Source: Candidatus Saccharicenans sp. (GTDB taxonomy: Bacteria > Acidobacteriota > Aminicenantia > Aminicenantales > Saccharicenantaceae). Taken from it: 21,626 nt of DNA. Each line of letters starts with the position of its first letter. Within the stretch, counting starts at the first letter, position 1. Below the pieces are notes generated by a model. It made no database searches, was not told where the DNA came from, and saw only the letters and a list, made by a program, of their open reading frames with translations. This document shows, one piece after another, positions 6,676 to 13,656 of this stretch. The translations under genes were made by a program, and so were the position numbers. The DNA lies in contig JANLGB010000002.1 of NCBI GenBank assembly GCA_024653405.1, positions 1 to 21,626 on the forward strand. Reading direction: 5' to 3'.

Positions 6676-8313
6676 TCACGAGTTCATCACGCTGTCCAGG
6701 AAGATCTTTTCTATGTCAGGCACCGGCACCTCCTTGATGGTTTCAGCCACAGTTTCGTCGCTTAATAGCGATTCTAGGTTGAGGCCGGCAAAATAGCTTA
6801 AATTCTTGCTCCGGACCTCCTCTCCCAGCAGTTGATTGATTCTCTCGGCCAGGGTCGGGTGGTTCTTAACTGCCTGAAAAAGCCGCCAGGCTGATTTGAG
6901 CTTTTCTATTTCTCCGGTGCAGATAATTTTCCCCTTGTTTATCAGAACCACTTCATCACAGACCTTTTCCACTTCGGGCAGCAAGTGAGACGAAAGGAAA
7001 ATGGTGGCGCCGCTGGCTTTAAGTTCCAGGATCAGATTTCTAATTTCATACATTATTATCGGGTCCAGACCGGTGTAAGGTTCATCAAAAATCAGAAACT
7101 CGGGCTGACCGATGGCCGCCACTCCGAAGGCCACCTTCTGGACTGTTCCCTTGGACAGAGTTTTTAGGCGTCGGTCGAGATGTTCGCTCAGTCCGAGCTT
7201 TTCGGCCAGGCTGACGGCCAGATGGACCGCCTGGTCCCGGCTCAGCCTTTCATTTCGGGCCACCAAATACAGGGTTTCCCTGACAGTTAGAAAGGGATAA
7301 AGAGCCGCTGTTTCCTGCAGGTAGCCGATCTTCAATTTTTTCCCGGGCTTGTTTTCAAGTTTTTCTGGAAAGTATTCCACCCGGCCGGCCTGGGGCTTTA
7401 ATAAATTCAGGATAATCTTCAGAGTGGTAGTCTTGCCCGCTCCGTTAGGGCCGAGAAACCCGGTAAGTTTTCCGGGCTTGATGATAAAATCCACCCCCCG
7501 CAGAGCCTCTTTGTCCTTCCTTCTTAGGAAGCCCTCCCGGTAAGTCATTTTCAAACCAGACACTCGGAGGAGCATTTCGTTTCTGCTTTCAGGGCGGCCA
7601 AAAACCAGGTTGTGCTTGCTGGCCATGGAGGAGAATAGCCAGAAAGCCCAGAAGACAAAGCCGGCCGAGGCCAGCAGCAGGAGAACCGTTTGCCAGGTTA
7701 GCATCTGGGCCCAGCCGGGTACGAGAAGAAGCCAGGCCGCACCTTTAAGACTGAGTTTATCAAGGCCGCCGCTTTTCATGAACTCCAGCATCTTAAGAAA
7801 TTTTTCGGAACAATAAATAGCAAAGGTCTGAACCACCAGAACGGCCACAAAGTTCATAACCCCTTTAAGCTGGGTAGCCAGGAAGAATCCCACAGCACTG
7901 AGATAGATAGTTAAAACCAGGCCACGGCCCAGAATTATTAAAATCTGGCCGGCAGAAGACCATTCTTTGTTGATGGCCAGGCTGACCAGAGAAGCCGACC
8001 CGACCACGGCATAAGCCAGCAAGACCAGAACCACCACTGCCGCCAGCTTCCCCCAGAACAGGCTGGAAATTCTGAACCGGCTTAGGAATGCCTCAATCTG
8101 TCTGGAATCAAACTCGTCGCGTATCAGCCCTCCACTCAGGAGAATAGCCAGAAAGCTGAAAGCTAGCCCCAGACTGCCGGCAGCTTCTGCAGGAGAACCG
8201 GCCAGAAAGGCCAGGTACAGGCAATAAAGCAGATAAACTGAAATGATAATTGCGGCCATAATATTGGTCCTGAAAATTCTTTTCCAGGTTAATTTGATAA
8301 TTTCTCCGATCAT
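6676..8313 (-). CDS. ABC transporter with permease and ATPase fused in one chain (ABC-2 type, NatA/CcmA-like ATPase)
   Basis: A 545-residue inner-membrane half-transporter, likely an exporter; the substrate is unknown. Residues 1-230 hold about six hydrophobic segments (around 19-38, 47-66, 86-113, 123-146, 150-166, 205-229), including the RDEFDSRQIEAFL loop seen in ABC-2 permeases. Residues ~247-470 are the ATPase: Walker A GPNGAGKTT (288-296), Q-loop YLQE (331-334), a degenerate signature LSKGTVQK (386-393), Walker B FLIFDEP (406-412) and H-loop SSH (441-443). A ~75-residue C-terminal extension follows. In most ABC-2 systems these domains are separate genes; here they are joined, permease first. 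It starts at the first ATG, behind a purine-rich GGGGGTGA and a likely promoter at 8338-8366. It is divergent from the peptide cassette and about 800 bases away, so a joint role is possible but unproven. Confidence 0.87.
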   Translation of the reverse strand: MIGEIIKLTWKRIFRTNIMAAIIISVYLLYCLYLAFLAGSPAEAAGSLGLAFSFLAILLSGGLIRDEFDSRQIEAFLSRFRISSLFWGKLAAVVVLVLLAYAVVGSASLVSLAINKEWSSAGQILIILGRGLVLTIYLSAVGFFLATQLKGVMNFVAVLVVQTFAIYCSEKFLKMLEFMKSGGLDKLSLKGAAWLLLVPGWAQMLTWQTVLLLLASAGFVFWAFWLFSSMASKHNLVFGRPESRNEMLLRVSGLKMTYREGFLRRKDKEALRGVDFIIKPGKLTGFLGPNGAGKTTTLKIILNLLKPQAGRVEYFPEKLENKPGKKLKIGYLQETAALYPFLTVRETLYLVARNERLSRDQAVHLAVSLAEKLGLSEHLDRRLKTLSKGTVQKVAFGVAAIGQPEFLIFDEPYTGLDPIIMYEIRNLILELKASGATIFLSSHLLPEVEKVCDEVVLINKGKIICTGEIEKLKSAWRLFQAVKNHPTLAERINQLLGEEVRSKNLSYFAGLNLESLLSDETVAETIKEVPVPDIEKIFLDSVMNS

Positions 8314-8337
8314 ACTTCACCCCCACTCTGGTTATTA

Positions 8338-8366
8338 TTTAGACAGAAACCCGGACTCTGTGGCAA
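8338..8366 (-). promoter_or_regulatory. Likely promoter for the fused ABC transporter
   Basis: On the minus strand, TTGCCA (8366-8361) and TCTAAA (8343-8338) are 17 bases apart, matching 5 of 6 and 4 of 6 consensus positions. The predicted start near 8331 leaves a short leader of about 18 bases that contains the GGGGGTGA ribosome-binding region. Confidence 0.45.
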
Positions 8367-8965
8367 AGGTACCGGCAGAGGGAAAATATTGGACCGTCAC
8401 CGGCAGCCCGAAAAAGAAACCAATAAATTTTCTGGCCTAATAGCCTCCCGTTCTTCCTGCTGGAATTCATATTCTTTGTTTTTTTTATTTAATACTTCAG
8501 CCATGGCGAAAATTCAAGGAAGTTTCTGCTGGGCTTTCTGGAACCCGGTGTACTGTGGCCTGTGGCTGAGAATATTTACTTCATTTTGACCAGCTAAGAG
8601 TATAGAAGAAGCTGAAAGTGACGAAGAAAAGGCCGTGAAGTAAGCCTCAATCTGTCCCCAACTTTTGACAGGCTGCAGTTCTTTATTGAACCCACCCTTT
8701 TGCCGACACCCCCTGTGATTCCCGAATTCAATCAACCCAAATTCCTTGACCGAAGAATCAACAGCCGCCGCTCCTTCTACTCCTCCAGCGATGTTCCGCA
8801 TCTCTCGGGTAATCTTCCAGACAATAATCTTACTGGTTTCATTTAAAAAGACGTGAAAATACCGCTATTTTTCTCATCCTCCTATTTTTTTCCTTCAGAC
8901 GGCCATTATCAACTTATCCGGCTGGAGAATGTCTTGTGTGGCCAGACATCACCAGTAAATAAAAG

Positions 8966-8994
8966 TTGACAGCCAGCCTGATCCGGGTTAACAA
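8966..8994 (+). promoter_or_regulatory. Possible promoter for the peptide/propeller/redoxin cassette
   Basis: A perfect -35 TTGACA (8966-8971) is followed after 17 bases by TAACAA (8989-8994), a poor -10. The leader would be about 115 bases. Kept at low confidence because the -10 matches only half of the consensus. Confidence 0.3.
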
Positions 8995-9117
8995 AAGTTA
9001 TCGAGGCCAGCCTTGGCCTGAAGCGCTCTGGCTGAGACTGCCAGCAGGAGATCTGGCACCGGACTTGCTTTACTGTTTGACGATGCCTGACGGCAGAACA
9101 AAAAAAAGGAGGTTAAA

Positions 9118-9363
9118 ATGAAAAACCAAGCCTTAATCAAGTCAATGGCTGTGGTCGTACTGTTCATGGCCCTCGTTTCTCTGGCTCCGTCGGTGGCCGC
9201 AGCCGTGGATTCCAGCAGCTCCGGGGACTCGTCCACCAAGTGCTTTGCCCAGTTCGAGAAATGTATGAATTCGACCAGAATTGGCATCCTTAAATCCTTT
9301 ATCGATGCCCTGGATTGCGAGCTGGAACTGGCTGCCTGCATTAAAAATGCCCTTAAATTCTGA
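9118..9363 (+). CDS. Small secreted peptide precursor with twin CX6C motif (81 aa)
   Basis: A short, well-supported gene: AAGGAGG sits 5 bases before the ATG, the strongest ribosome-binding site nearby. Residues 1-29 form a classical signal peptide (K2, K8, a hydrophobic stretch from about 10 to 24, and a likely signal peptidase I site after APSVAAA). The mature part is ~52 residues: a Ser/Asp-rich linker (31-40), then two predicted helices each carrying a cysteine pair, C42-x6-C49 and C67-x6-C74. Cysteines seven apart lie on the same helix face, so pairing C42-C74 and C49-C67 would staple a helical hairpin. There is no Trp or Tyr, which excludes a tryptophan-derived cofactor as in methylamine dehydrogenase light chain. 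I know no exact family. The arrangement recalls the NVEALA peptides of Bacteroidetes, which also neighbour 6-bladed propellers, but that motif is absent. It is followed 13 bases later by the propeller gene. Confidence 0.8.
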   Translation: MKNQALIKSMAVVVLFMALVSLAPSVAAAVDSSSSGDSSTKCFAQFEKCMNSTRIGILKSFIDALDCELELAACIKNALKF

Positions 9364-9376
9364 GGACTCCAGGACC

Positions 9377-10513
9377 ATGAACACCTTCTGGCGACAGGAC
9401 CAAAAACCAGGGAGAGAGCCCTTCCGGGGGCTCTCTTCCGGGCCATTAACTGATATTCAAATTCTGGCTATCACCGGTCTGGCCATAATCTTCTTTTTAA
9501 CTCTGGTCCTGAATCCGCCTGAAGCGGGAGCAGGCGGTCAAGGAAAGAAGATTGTGGAACGGATTATTCCCCTGGTTGAAGATAAAGGGCTGGCCCAAAG
9601 CGAGGATCAGAATTACCTCTTCAACTATCCTTCCGGCCTTGATGTCTGTTTCGAATCAGTCTTTGTGCTTGATACCATGAACGACAGGATCCAGGTTTTT
9701 GACCTTCAGGGGAGTTTCAAACATTCGATCGGGCAAAGGGGGAAAGGTCCCGGAGAATTCAACAGTCCCGAGGGCTTTTTTGTCGAGGTCGAAACCAGAA
9801 AAATGTATGTGGCTGATACCAGAAATTTAAGGCTTCAGGTACTTGACCTGGCAGGAAAAGAAATAATTACAATGAACCTGCGCTTTGCACCGGCAGGAGT
9901 GGTGGCCAGAAAAGAGCGGATCTATTTGCTAGCTTTTCCCGGCAGTTCTCTGGTGCTGAAGAAAGAACCACTGATAAAAACATTCGGAGCCGATCTTCAG
10001 CCCGGAGAAGGTTTGCTGGAACCCATCAAGACCAATGACCTGCTAATGAACATGATGGCTAATTCGATTCTTCTTAAAAAGGATCGTCAGGGCAACCTGG
10101 TCTGTGCCCGTCAGTTCGGCCTTAACCAGGTCCTGGTCTTTGATGAACGGAACAGATTGAGCCGCAGCTTTGAAATACTTTATAAGGGCAGCAATCTGGC
10201 CAAACCCGGAGTAGACCTTAAGCTCAAAAGCGACCAGGATGTCCAGAAAGTCGCCTTCATAGTCGCCGACCTGGCTTTCGATTCCAGGAACAATTATTAT
10301 TTCCTGGCCGGCCTGAGCGGGTTACAGGCTGATGGTCAGCCCGAAAAAAGCAGGGAAATTTACAAATATGACCAAAAAGGCAACTACCTGGGGACCATCA
10401 TTCTCCCGGACCAGGCCAGGTTGATAGCCTTCGGCCCGGATGATTCTCTATTCCTGGTTGACGGAAATTTTCAGCTAAGAAAATTCAAAATTCGTGGAGG
10501 CCGCCGCCAATGA
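9377..10513 (+). CDS. Membrane-anchored NHL/6-bladed beta-propeller protein
   Basis: A 378-residue protein with a short basic cytoplasmic tail, one hydrophobic anchor (about 27-46, ILAITGLAIIFFLTLVL) and a periplasmic propeller. Blade-like repeats are visible: VFVLDTMNDRIQVFDLQGSF (96-115), the glycine-rich GQRGKGPGEFNSPEGFF (119-135), then MYVADTRNLRLQVLDLAGKE (143-162). Further strands follow at LVCARQFGLNQVLVFDE (241-257), IYKYDQKGNYLGTI (328-341) and LIAFGPDDSLFLVDG (349-363). The pattern matches the NHL-type 6-bladed propellers common in Bacteroidetes and Acidobacteria-like genomes, which usually bind peptides or proteins rather than catalyse. The start at 9377 avoids overlap with the peptide gene; the longer frame from 9281 would run through it. 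Its stop overlaps the redoxin start by four bases (ATGA), so the two proteins are coupled. The ligand is unknown; the neighbouring peptide is the obvious candidate. Confidence 0.8.
   Translation: MNTFWRQDQKPGREPFRGLSSGPLTDIQILAITGLAIIFFLTLVLNPPEAGAGGQGKKIVERIIPLVEDKGLAQSEDQNYLFNYPSGLDVCFESVFVLDTMNDRIQVFDLQGSFKHSIGQRGKGPGEFNSPEGFFVEVETRKMYVADTRNLRLQVLDLAGKEIITMNLRFAPAGVVARKERIYLLAFPGSSLVLKKEPLIKTFGADLQPGEGLLEPIKTNDLLMNMMANSILLKKDRQGNLVCARQFGLNQVLVFDERNRLSRSFEILYKGSNLAKPGVDLKLKSDQDVQKVAFIVADLAFDSRNNYYFLAGLSGLQADGQPEKSREIYKYDQKGNYLGTIILPDQARLIAFGPDDSLFLVDGNFQLRKFKIRGGRRQ
9410..9439 (+). promoter_or_regulatory. Strong RNA hairpin just after the peptide gene
   Basis: GGGAGAGAGCCC (9410-9421) pairs with GGGCTCTCTTCC (9428-9439) over 12 positions with one G-U, leaving a 6-base loop. 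It lies 47 bases past the peptide stop, inside the codons for the propeller's cytoplasmic tail. No U-tract follows, so it is not a Rho-independent terminator. It could block 3'-to-5' decay and raise peptide yield relative to the propeller and redoxin. Confidence 0.5.
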
Positions 10514-11109
10514 AGCTCAAATTCCTGCTGCCGATTGTCTTCTTTATTCTTGCCTCCGTCTTCTGGGGATACAGCAATCATCTGAAGTTTAGCCGCTGTC
10601 AGCAGGTCAACCAGGAACTGATGAAAGAAATGAAGAAAATTACTAAGGAGTCCGAGTCTGCAGCTCAATTCTTGAACGAAGGAGATAGCTTTAGTCATCC
10701 CATCAGTTTATCCCTGCTCAATGACCACCCGCTGGAACTGTTGCCTGAGGGAACCTATCTGCTAATTTTTGTCAGCTCCACCTGTCCCGCCTGCCTGAAT
10801 GTGGCTCAGGACCTCTATGCTGATTTGAGCCATTTTGAAGAATACGGATTGAGAGTAATCTCTTTAAGCCGGGATGGCCAGGAGGCCCTGAAACGGCTGA
10901 TGAGCGAGAACCACTGGCCCCTGCCTTTAGCCTACGATCCTGCCGGAAGGTTACATCAGCTCTTCAGGATCTCCGGGGTTCCGTCAATCGTACTCATTCA
11001 CCAGGCAACTGTCAGATTGAAAGCTGACGCCATGTCCATTGACCGCAAGCGGCCAGAATTAAAAGAGCTGCTGAACCTTTTCCTGGGTCCGACAGGTCCC
11101 GGCCGCTAA
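10510..11109 (+). CDS. Membrane-anchored thioredoxin-like protein, TlpA/MauD-like, CPAC active site
   Basis: A 199-residue protein with an N-terminal hydrophobic anchor (about 5-20) followed by a helical, charged linker and a thioredoxin fold facing the periplasm. The redox motif is in LLIFVSSTCPACLNVAQDLY, with the CXXC written CPAC; the Ser-Thr before it resembles MauD-type redoxins. The cis-proline loop is present as SGVPSIVLI, and the strand RVISLSRDG lies between. The family reduces, oxidises or isomerises disulfides of exported proteins; direction cannot be told from sequence. Its ATG overlaps the propeller stop by four bases. As the only redoxin encoded here, and two genes from a four-cysteine exported peptide, it plausibly sets that peptide's disulfides. 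A membrane electron partner such as DsbD or MauE is not in the cassette. Confidence 0.86.
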   Translation: MKLKFLLPIVFFILASVFWGYSNHLKFSRCQQVNQELMKEMKKITKESESAAQFLNEGDSFSHPISLSLLNDHPLELLPEGTYLLIFVSSTCPACLNVAQDLYADLSHFEEYGLRVISLSRDGQEALKRLMSENHWPLPLAYDPAGRLHQLFRISGVPSIVLIHQATVRLKADAMSIDRKRPELKELLNLFLGPTGPGR

Positions 11110-11268
11110 AGGCCTCAACCGGCTGGTCCGAACCTTCGAACCGAAAATAGATATTATCTGATAAGGCCTTTGGCCGCCGGCCCCTTTATGTCCAGTCTAT
11201 GAATCCTGATACATTACAGGACTATATCCGGCCGTCCCTCCCTGTTTTTTGATTTGCAGATGGCTGAC

Positions 11269-11298
11269 TTGACACAACCCGCTTGCTATCTTTAATAT
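11269..11298 (+). promoter_or_regulatory. Sigma70-like promoter for accA-hisS-aspS
   Basis: Perfect -35 TTGACA (11269-11274), an 18-base spacer, and TAATAT (11293-11298), 4 of 6. The start would fall near 11305, about 40 bases before the accA ATG at 11346. The ATG at 11283 lies inside the promoter spacer and cannot be the start if this promoter is used. Confidence 0.6.
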
Positions 11299-11345
11299 AC
11301 TCAGGACGCCGGTTTTCTGATAAAATTGCCTGTAAGAGAGCCGAT

Positions 11346-12308
11346 ATGAAAGAAAAGCTTGATTTCTATTCTCTGGAGCGACCCATTCTGGCCTTGAAAG
11401 AGCAGATAGATGCTCTGGAAGCCAGCGAAGACTCCAACCGCAAGGAGAAAATCGCCGCTCTTAAAGCCCAGATAGAAAAGGAATGGAAAAAAATCGTCCC
11501 CAACCTGACGGCGGTGCACATCGTCCAGATGGCCCGACATCCCAAGAGACCTTACACCCTTGATTACATCAAGGCACTCTTTCAGGACTTCATGGAATTC
11601 CACGGCGACCGCCGCTTTGCCGATGACCCGGCGATTGTGGCCGGACTGGCCTTTTACAAGGGTCAGACGGTGGCTGTCATCGGCCACCAGAAGGGCCGGA
11701 CCACCAAGGCCCGGATAGAACGTAATTTCGGCCAGCCCAACCCGGAAGGCTACCGCAAGGCTCTACGGATAATGCAGATGGCCGAAAAATTCGGTTTCCC
11801 GGTCATCACCTTTGTGGATACCCCCGGAGCCTACCCCGGTATCGGAGCCGAAGAACGGGGCCAGGCCGAAGCCATCGCCTATAACCTGAAAATCATATCC
11901 CGCCTCCGGACACCGATCATCAACGTTATCATCGGCGAGGGTGGAAGCGGCGGCGGCCTTGGTATTGGCTTCGGTGATGCCATGCTGATGCTGGAATATG
12001 CCTTCTATTCTGTTATCTCCCCCGAAGGTTGCGCCGCCATCCTCTGGAAAGACCAGGGGCCGATGGCCGTGGAACAGGCAGCCGAAAATCTGGGTATCAG
12101 GGCTCAGAAGCTGTTTGAGCTCGGCATCATCGATAAGCTCATCCCCGAGCCGCCCGGCGGTGCCCACATTGATTACGAAACCATTTTCAAGAACGTGGAT
12201 AAACACCTCAGCCAGACCCTGAAAAAGCTGCAGCAGCTTTCGACCGAAGAACTACTGGCTGAACGTTACCGGAAGATCAGGCGGCAGGGGGTCTTCGAAA
12301 TTAAATAA
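11346..12308 (+). CDS. accA: Acetyl-CoA carboxylase carboxyltransferase subunit alpha
   Basis: A 320-residue protein, the length of E. coli AccA (319). With AccD it transfers the carboxyl group from carboxybiotin on AccB to acetyl-CoA, giving malonyl-CoA for fatty acid synthesis in the cytoplasm. The N-terminus MKEKLDFYSLERPILALKEQ aligns with the usual LDFExPIxxLExxI start, which together with the upstream promoter fixes the start at 11346. Crotonase-fold motifs are present: HPKRPYTLDYI (65-75), FHGDRRFADDPAIV (85-98), VIGHQKGR (111-118), FVDTPGAYPGIGAEERGQ (156-173), the oxyanion-hole glycines GEGGSGGGLGIGFGD (197-211) and SVISPEGCAAILWKD (222-236). accD is not in the window. It leads an operon with two tRNA synthetases; hisS begins 49 bases downstream. 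Confidence 0.95.
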   Translation: MKEKLDFYSLERPILALKEQIDALEASEDSNRKEKIAALKAQIEKEWKKIVPNLTAVHIVQMARHPKRPYTLDYIKALFQDFMEFHGDRRFADDPAIVAGLAFYKGQTVAVIGHQKGRTTKARIERNFGQPNPEGYRKALRIMQMAEKFGFPVITFVDTPGAYPGIGAEERGQAEAIAYNLKIISRLRTPIINVIIGEGGSGGGLGIGFGDAMLMLEYAFYSVISPEGCAAILWKDQGPMAVEQAAENLGIRAQKLFELGIIDKLIPEPPGGAHIDYETIFKNVDKHLSQTLKKLQQLSTEELLAERYRKIRRQGVFEIK

Positions 12309-12357
12309 GAGCCTTAACCCCAGGCCGGACCAGGGAGAAAAAAGCAGGCCTCAGACC

Positions 12358-13632
12358 ATGAGCGATAACCAGCCGAAAAAAGAAATCAGCGCCATCAAGG
12401 GCACCAGGGACATACTGCCGGATGAGGTCCGGTTGTGGCAGATAGCCGAAGCTCGGGCCAGGGAAATCTTCGAACTCTACGGTTACCGCGAGCTCCGCGC
12501 CCCGGTCATCGAGCCGACCGAGCTTTTTGAAAAGGGCACCGGAGCTTCCTCCGATATCGTCACCAAGGAAATGTACACTTTCACCGACAAGGGCGGACGT
12601 TCGGTTACTCTGCGACCGGAATATACGCCGTCTGTCGTCCGGGCCATCATCGAGCACCGGCTGGACCTGCAGGCTCAGCCGCTGCGCTTCTATTACATTG
12701 GCCCCATGTTCCGCTATGACCGGCCCCAGAAAGGCCGTTACCGCCAGTTCCACCAGATTGACATAGAAGTCTTCGGCGAGAAAGACCCGGCCGTGGACGC
12801 CGAAATCGTGGAAATGGCTCATCGTCTGCTCGGACAGCTGGGCGTGGAAAAGGTGATGACCCTGGTCAACTCGGTCGGTTGCCGGAAATGCCGTCCGGCC
12901 TACGGCCAGCAACTGAGACAAGCGGCCCTGGCCGCCAAGGATAAGCTCTGTCCTGATTGCCAGAGAAAAGCTGAGCTCAATCCCCTGCGCCTTTTCGATT
13001 GTAAAATTGACAGCTGCCGGGAAGTGGCGGCCACCTTCCCCCTGATTTCAGATTTTCTGTGCCCAGAATGCCGGGGACATTTCCAGAAGTTCCGGGAATA
13101 CCTGGATTTTTACGGAATCGAGCATAAAGTTGAACCGACCCTGGTTCGTGGCCTTGACTACTACACCAAGACCGCTTTTGAAATTGTGGCTGAACACCTG
13201 GGGGCTCAGAATGCCATCTGCGGCGGCGGGCGCTATGATGACATGGTCAGGGAGTTCGGCGGACCGGACCTCTGCGGCATCGGTTTTGCCATGGGAATGG
13301 AAAGGCTACTCTCGGTAGCCCGGATAGAGGTCCCCAAGGACAGCTTTGTCTACTTCGCCTACCTCGGCGACCAGGCTAAAAAAGACAGCCTGCGGCTGGC
13401 CCGGTTGCTGCGCTCGGAAGGTATAGAGTGCCTGGTGGAATTCAAGGAACGCGGCATGAAAGCTCATTTCAGCCGGGCCAATAAACTGGGTGCCGACTGG
13501 GTGCTGATAGTTGGCGAGGACGAACTCAAAAAGGGAAAATTCCAGCTTAAGGACATGGTCAATTCCAAGCAGTTCGAGGGCTCGGCCCTGGAACTGGTGG
13601 GCATAATCAAAGGGAAAAAAATCCTGGAATAA
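12358..13632 (+). CDS. hisS: Histidyl-tRNA synthetase
   Basis: A 424-residue class II synthetase that charges tRNA-His. Motif 1 and the catalytic core begin at IKGTRDILPDE (13-23). TLRPEYTPSVVRA (84-96) binds ATP and substrate. Motif 2 is FRYDRPQKGRYRQFHQIDIE (118-137). The histidine-specific loop LVRGLDYYTKTAFEI (262-276) and ICGGGRYDDM (287-296) are intact, and motif 3 is GIGFAMGMERLL (307-318). The C-terminal anticodon-binding domain follows from about 328. The insertion domain carries eight cysteines (175, 178, 198, 201, 215, 220, 235, 238), four CXXC-like pairs typical of a zinc-binding variant known in several bacterial groups. The Shine-Dalgarno is weak, so translation may depend on the upstream accA. 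aspS follows after 24 bases. Confidence 0.96.
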   Translation: MSDNQPKKEISAIKGTRDILPDEVRLWQIAEARAREIFELYGYRELRAPVIEPTELFEKGTGASSDIVTKEMYTFTDKGGRSVTLRPEYTPSVVRAIIEHRLDLQAQPLRFYYIGPMFRYDRPQKGRYRQFHQIDIEVFGEKDPAVDAEIVEMAHRLLGQLGVEKVMTLVNSVGCRKCRPAYGQQLRQAALAAKDKLCPDCQRKAELNPLRLFDCKIDSCREVAATFPLISDFLCPECRGHFQKFREYLDFYGIEHKVEPTLVRGLDYYTKTAFEIVAEHLGAQNAICGGGRYDDMVREFGGPDLCGIGFAMGMERLLSVARIEVPKDSFVYFAYLGDQAKKDSLRLARLLRSEGIECLVEFKERGMKAHFSRANKLGADWVLIVGEDELKKGKFQLKDMVNSKQFEGSALELVGIIKGKKILE

Positions 13633-13656
13633 AACTGAACCGAACTGGAAGTGGAT

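Larger units (their letters stand above)
8314..9117. other. Divergent intergenic region between the ABC gene and the peptide cassette
   Basis: About 800 bases with an ABC promoter at its left end and a possible cassette promoter at 8966-8994. A minus-strand frame is open from 8864 to 8514 and includes an ATG at 8801. Its start reads like protein (FLNETSKIIVWKITREMRNI), but it has no convincing Shine-Dalgarno and no family I recognise, so it is not called a gene. A small AT-rich hairpin, AAAATA-CCGC-TATTTT, lies at 8856-8871. No tRNA, repeat array or insertion sequence was seen. Confidence 0.5.

Noticed and set aside
9281..9376. Longer N-terminus for the propeller protein
   Set aside because: It would overlap the peptide gene out of frame and place 32 unlikely residues before the basic tail; ATG 9377 fits the gene spacing.
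9118..11109. Methylamine-dehydrogenase-like system (small Cys-rich chain, propeller, MauD-like redoxin)
   Set aside because: The small peptide has no tryptophan, so no TTQ-type cofactor can form, and no MauE or other maturation gene is present.
11283..11345. Longer N-terminus for AccA
   Set aside because: The extra codons cover the -10 box of a good promoter and do not resemble any AccA start.
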